Source: Paracoccaceae bacterium
GTDB taxonomy: Bacteria > Pseudomonadota > Alphaproteobacteria > Rhodobacterales > Rhodobacteraceae
Assembly: GCA_011523445.1 (NCBI GenBank)
Contig: WTGT01000321.1
Coordinates: 1 to 8,421 of the forward strand
Length of the DNA stretch: 8,421 nt
Direction: 5' to 3'
The stretch's first letter is position 1. Each line of letters starts with the position of its first letter. The translations under genes were made by a program, and so were the position numbers. Shown here piece by piece: positions 6,237 to 8,421 of this stretch. A model generated the notes under the pieces. The model was not told the DNA's origin and did not search any database. It worked only from the letters and a program-made list of their open reading frames with translations.

Positions 6237-6278
6237 TGGCAATTGATGGTTTCATTTGACTTTACATTAAAATTGCCA
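6237..6278 (-). repeat. Inverted repeat just downstream of nth
   Basis: Perfect octamer arms TGGCAATT (6237-6244) and AATTGCCA (6271-6278) flank 26 bases, beginning one base past the nth stop. On the nth transcript this would be a long-loop stem near the 3' end. It lacks a clean U-tract, so a terminator role is weakly supported. An eight-base palindrome GGTTAACC lies just beyond at 6222-6229. Confidence 0.3.
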
Positions 6279-6279
6279 T

Positions 6280-6918
6280 TTAAACTCCGTTAAGGGCACA
6301 TAATTCCCCAATTATACATTCCTCGCAATTGGGTTTTCTTGCCTTACACACATAGCGACCATGGAGAATTAACCAGTGATGGGCGTGTTGCTGGAATTCA
6401 GCCGGAATACGATCCTCGATGGCCCTCTCCACTTCCATGACATCCTTGCCTGGCGCAATGCCTGTTCGATTGCCAACCCTGAAAATATGCGTGTCTACCG
6501 CTTGAGCAGGATGCTTGAACCACATGTTCAAAACAACATTTGCCGTTTTTCTTCCTACACCGGGCAATGATTCCAATGCTTCCCTTGATGAGGGTACCTG
6601 GCCATCAAATTTCTCCATCAGCAAACCGGATAGCTTGATCACATTTCTGGCCTTGTTTTTGTATAACCCAATGGTCTTGATGTAGGGAATCAACCTTTCT
6701 TCACCAAGTTCCAGCATCTTTTCCGGTGTATCCGCTACCTGAAACAATTTCCGGGTTGCCATATTTACACCAACATCAGTTGATTGGGCAGACAGGACAA
6801 CCGCCACCAGCAGGGTAAAGGCATTGGTATGCTCCAGCTCTCCCTTCGGTTCAGCATTCTCCTTTCTAAAACGTGTGAATATTTCCACGATTGTTTGATA
6901 ATCCGCCACTTTTTTCAT
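6280..6918 (-). CDS. nth: Endonuclease III (Nth), DNA glycosylase/AP lyase
   Basis: This protein of about 212 residues matches the endonuclease III family, which removes oxidised pyrimidines and cleaves the abasic site during base excision repair. Counting from the GTG at 6921, the helix-hairpin-helix reads LPGVGRKTANVVLN, with the catalytic lysine K125, followed by D143 in AVDTHIFRVGNRT. HHWLILHGRYVC leads into the [4Fe-4S] loop with C192, C199, C202 and C208, the exact C-x6-C-x2-C-x5-C spacing. Length is normal (E. coli Nth has 211). I chose the ATG at 6918 because AGGA lies seven bases upstream; the GTG immediately before it would add one residue. The gene diverges from the AraC-methyltransferase gene over a 100-base region. 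The assignment is secure. Confidence 0.96.
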   Translation of the reverse strand: MKKVADYQTIVEIFTRFRKENAEPKGELEHTNAFTLLVAVVLSAQSTDVGVNMATRKLFQVADTPEKMLELGEERLIPYIKTIGLYKNKARNVIKLSGLLMEKFDGQVPSSREALESLPGVGRKTANVVLNMWFKHPAQAVDTHIFRVGNRTGIAPGKDVMEVERAIEDRIPAEFQQHAHHWLILHGRYVCKARKPNCEECIIGELCALNGV

Positions 6919-6940
6919 CACACCATCCTGTTATTCAGCG

Positions 6941-6969
6941 ATAATTCTCAATTTCATTGTTTTGCACAA
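6941..6969 (-). promoter_or_regulatory. Possible nth promoter
   Basis: On the - strand TTGTGC (complement of 6964-6969) is followed after 17 bases by AATTAT (complement of 6941-6946), four of six matches in each box. The implied leader is about 15 bases and contains the AGGA before the ATG. Spacing is ideal but box similarity is modest. Confidence 0.35.
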
Positions 6970-7000
6970 GATTTCGAACACATTTTTGGCTTAACTCACT

Positions 7001-7006
7001 TATATT
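7001..7006 (+). promoter_or_regulatory. Possible -10 element of the AraC-methyltransferase gene
   Basis: TATATT lies 15 bases before the ATG at 7022, with no recognisable -35 at the correct distance, as is usual for activator-dependent promoters. Transcription would begin within about ten bases of the start codon, giving a nearly leaderless mRNA; this agrees with the absence of a Shine-Dalgarno before that ATG. Confidence 0.35.
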
Positions 7007-7021
7007 AAAACCTTTGCAATA

Positions 7022-7873
7022 ATGGGACAAGATAATATGGAAATGGAAAATTCATACCACTTCAAGGTCATCAGCAGGGCTTTACAATACATTGAACAAA
7101 ATCATTCGGCTGAATTGAGTTTGGAAGACATCGCCAACGAAATGAACATGAGTCAGGGACACCTCCAAAAAATGTTTTCCAAATGGGTTGGTGTTTCACC
7201 CAAAAGATATCAACAATATCTGAGCCTTATCCATGCACGCAAGTTGCTGCAATTCAATTACAAGACTGGAGAAACCGCAGATTTGGTAGGGTTTTCAGGT
7301 AAAAGTAGACTCCATGATCTGTTTATCAAATGGGAGGCCATGAGCCCCGGTGAGTATGCAAAAAAGGGTGCTGGACTGGAAATGTACTACCAATGGTATC
7401 CCAGTCTATTTGGCGAAATGCTGGCCATGGGTACTGACAGAGGTCTCTGTGGTATTGCCTTCACTTCCTGCATGGGAAAAGAAGAAGCCTTGCGGGATCT
7501 GAGCTCTAGGTGGCCACGGGCCAGTTTCCATCAGGGAGGGAAAACTATTGATCACCTTGTTCACCCCTTGTTGGAGCTAAAGGGTTCGACCAGGGCCCTT
7601 GTTTCCGGTGCCCCATTTCAAATCAAGGTTTGGGAGGCCTTGATATCCATACCTGAAGGTGAAGTGACCACATATTCAGACATGGCAAATCTCATCGGTT
7701 CTCCCAAAAGTTCGAGAGCTGTTGGAACTGCTGTTGGCAGGAATCCACTGAGCTGGATTATACCCTGTCACAGGGTTATCAGGAGAGATGGCAATTTGGG
7801 TGGATATCATTGGGGATTACCCGTCAAGGAAACCCTACTGGCTCTGGAAGCTGGTTGGAACAACCATTCCTGA
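7022..7873 (+). CDS. AraC-type HTH fused to O6-alkylguanine-DNA methyltransferase (Ada-like, lacking the Zn/phosphotriester domain)
   Basis: This 283-residue protein has two parts. Residues about 14-115 form an AraC/XylS DNA-binding domain with two helix-turn-helix units (LSLEDIANEMNMSQGHLQKMF and the region TADLVGFSGKSRLHDLF). Residues about 120-280 form an alkylguanine methyltransferase, with FQIKVWEALISIPEGEVTTYSDMA in two adjoining blocks, the putative arginine finger R232 in SSRAVGTA, N241, and the acceptor C249 in IIPCHRVIR. The enzyme irreversibly transfers alkyl groups from O6-alkylguanine to C249. The N-terminal Ada domain, which senses methyl phosphotriesters through a Zn-bound cysteine, is absent, so activation must differ from E. 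coli Ada. The ATG at 7022 has no ribosome site; ATGs at 7037 and 7043 are alternatives. It diverges from nth, pairing two repair genes. Confidence 0.9.
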   Translation: MGQDNMEMENSYHFKVISRALQYIEQNHSAELSLEDIANEMNMSQGHLQKMFSKWVGVSPKRYQQYLSLIHARKLLQFNYKTGETADLVGFSGKSRLHDLFIKWEAMSPGEYAKKGAGLEMYYQWYPSLFGEMLAMGTDRGLCGIAFTSCMGKEEALRDLSSRWPRASFHQGGKTIDHLVHPLLELKGSTRALVSGAPFQIKVWEALISIPEGEVTTYSDMANLIGSPKSSRAVGTAVGRNPLSWIIPCHRVIRRDGNLGGYHWGLPVKETLLALEAGWNNHS

Positions 7874-7900
7874 CAAATTAACCGATGTTTGCAATCAAAA

Positions 7901-7923
7901 GGGAGGAGATCAAGTCTCCTCAC
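7901..7923. terminator. Hairpin terminator between converging genes
   Basis: GAGGAGA (7903-7909) pairs perfectly with TCTCCTC (7915-7921) over a five-base loop. On the - strand the stem is followed by CCTTTT, which suits it as an intrinsic terminator for the coxM-like gene, whose stop lies about 20 bases upstream. On the + strand it lies 28 bases after the methyltransferase stop but has no T-tract. Confidence 0.6.
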
Positions 7924-7940
7924 CTATTAGATGATTCAGA

Positions 7941-8421
7941 TCAACAGGCTGCAACTGCCCTTTTGGTCATTACCTTGACCAGATTGGCCCGATAACTCTT
8001 GGATCCATGGATGTCTTCAATCATGCCCTCGGAGTCAACCTCAAGACCATCAATGGCTGACGAAGAAAAATTGCTTGCCAAGGCTGATTCTGCTTCGGAC
8101 CATCTGAATACGCCATCTTCAGAAGCACCAGTGACCGCAACCCTTACATCATTGCCATACTTTGCTACAAACACTCCAACTAGTGCAAACCTTGAAGCAG
8201 GTTGATCAAATTTCTGATAATTTGCTGCATCAGGAACCGGAAAATCAACCTGGGTTATCAATTCACCCTCGTCAAGTGTGGTTTCAAACAACCCCGCGAA
8301 AAAGTCGGAAGCCGAAATGGTCCGTTTATTGGTAGTAATCGATGCATTGGAAGCCAAGGCTGCTGCTGGATAACATGCAGATGGATCATTGTTGGCCAGG
8401 CTTCCGCCAATGGTTCCACGA
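7941..8421 (-). CDS. coxM: FAD-binding medium subunit of CO dehydrogenase/xanthine dehydrogenase family (CoxM-like), C-terminal part
   Basis: The gene runs off the right edge; 159 C-terminal residues are visible of about 260-290 expected. The visible part opens with RGTIGGSLANNDPSACYPAA, where TIGG is a conserved FAD-contacting motif of the medium subunits, and includes KFDQPASRFALVGVFVAKYG, matching the conserved block of the CO dehydrogenase flavoprotein C-terminal domain. The subunit would pass electrons from the molybdenum (CoxL) and FeS (CoxS) subunits via FAD to quinone or another acceptor; the complex is cytoplasmic, often membrane-associated. The start must lie beyond the window. It is the last gene before a terminator, so its partners should lie at higher coordinates. 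CO as substrate is not proven; other hydroxylases of the family have similar subunits. Confidence 0.85.
   Translation of the reverse strand, partial: RGTIGGSLANNDPSACYPAAALASNASITTNKRTISASDFFAGLFETTLDEGELITQVDFPVPDAANYQKFDQPASRFALVGVFVAKYGNDVRVAVTGASEDGVFRWSEAESALASNFSSSAIDGLEVDSEGMIEDIHGSKSYRANLVKVMTKRAVAAC

Larger units (their letters stand above)
5907..6279. other. AT-rich non-coding spacer between nth and the haloperoxidase gene
   Basis: Together with the leader at 5851-5906, this makes a 429-base gap between two - strand genes. It is rich in homopolymers: A8 near 5979-5986, C9 at 6024-6032 and T7 near 6042-6048. It holds a duplicated Shine-Dalgarno-like decamer, a direct repeat and an inverted repeat, listed separately. 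The only open frame of note (6008-6214, +) starts at TTG in homopolymer-rich DNA, has no ribosome site and resembles no family, so I regard it as non-coding. The promoter of the haloperoxidase-porin unit must lie here or nearby. Confidence 0.5.

Noticed and set aside
1..8421. Mobile elements, CRISPR arrays, toxin-antitoxin pairs, tRNA or rRNA genes
   Set aside because: No terminal inverted repeats with transposase, no regularly spaced repeats, no small paired genes and no cloverleaf-like sequence were found on either strand.

Overview
The window looks like chromosomal DNA from a moderately AT-rich alphaproteobacterium. The best evidence is the order transaldolase/FSA-type aldolase, DUF484 protein, tyrosine recombinase XerC, an arrangement I recall from many alphaproteobacterial genomes. 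An outer-membrane porin, a Tat-type lipoprotein signal and a CO-dehydrogenase-family flavoprotein fit a Gram-negative aerobe. A marine heterotroph is plausible, but this is inference. I see no insertion sequence, phage gene, tRNA, rRNA or CRISPR array.

Left block, + strand, 1-3241: the last 50 codons of an FSA/TalC-type aldolase; a DUF484 protein whose TTG start overlaps the aldolase stop; a 173-base gap with a well-formed sigma70-type promoter whose spacer carries a perfect 12-bp palindrome; xerC; and, 18 bases later, a two-domain OsmC-family protein with an uneven distribution of cysteines. DUF484 and XerC form a conserved pair, and the OsmC-like gene probably rides on the xerC transcript.

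Middle block, - strand, 3448-5850 (transcribed right to left): a vanadium-dependent haloperoxidase with a Tat/lipobox signal and all three vanadate-binding motifs, followed after 15 bases by a porin-type beta-barrel protein. The two are probably one transcription unit for an envelope function. Upstream lies a 429-base AT-rich spacer (5851-6279) with a clustered TTGTGA/TCACAA operator-like site, a duplicated Shine-Dalgarno-like decamer, a C9 run and an 17-18-bp direct repeat.

Right block: nth (endonuclease III, - strand) and a gene for an AraC-type HTH fused to an O6-alkylguanine-DNA methyltransferase (+ strand) diverge from a 100-base shared control region, forming a small DNA-repair pair. 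The second gene converges, over a hairpin terminator, on the 3' end of a coxM-like FAD-subunit gene that runs off the right edge on the - strand. Because coxM is the last gene before the terminator, its operon probably has the S-L-M order of form II (CO-dehydrogenase-like) clusters.

Most genes belong to known families. The less ordinary parts are the haloperoxidase-porin unit and its operator-like upstream DNA, the asymmetric double OsmC protein with a short collagen-like Gly-X-Y run, and the palindrome inside the xerC promoter. No clearly new system is evident from sequence reading alone.
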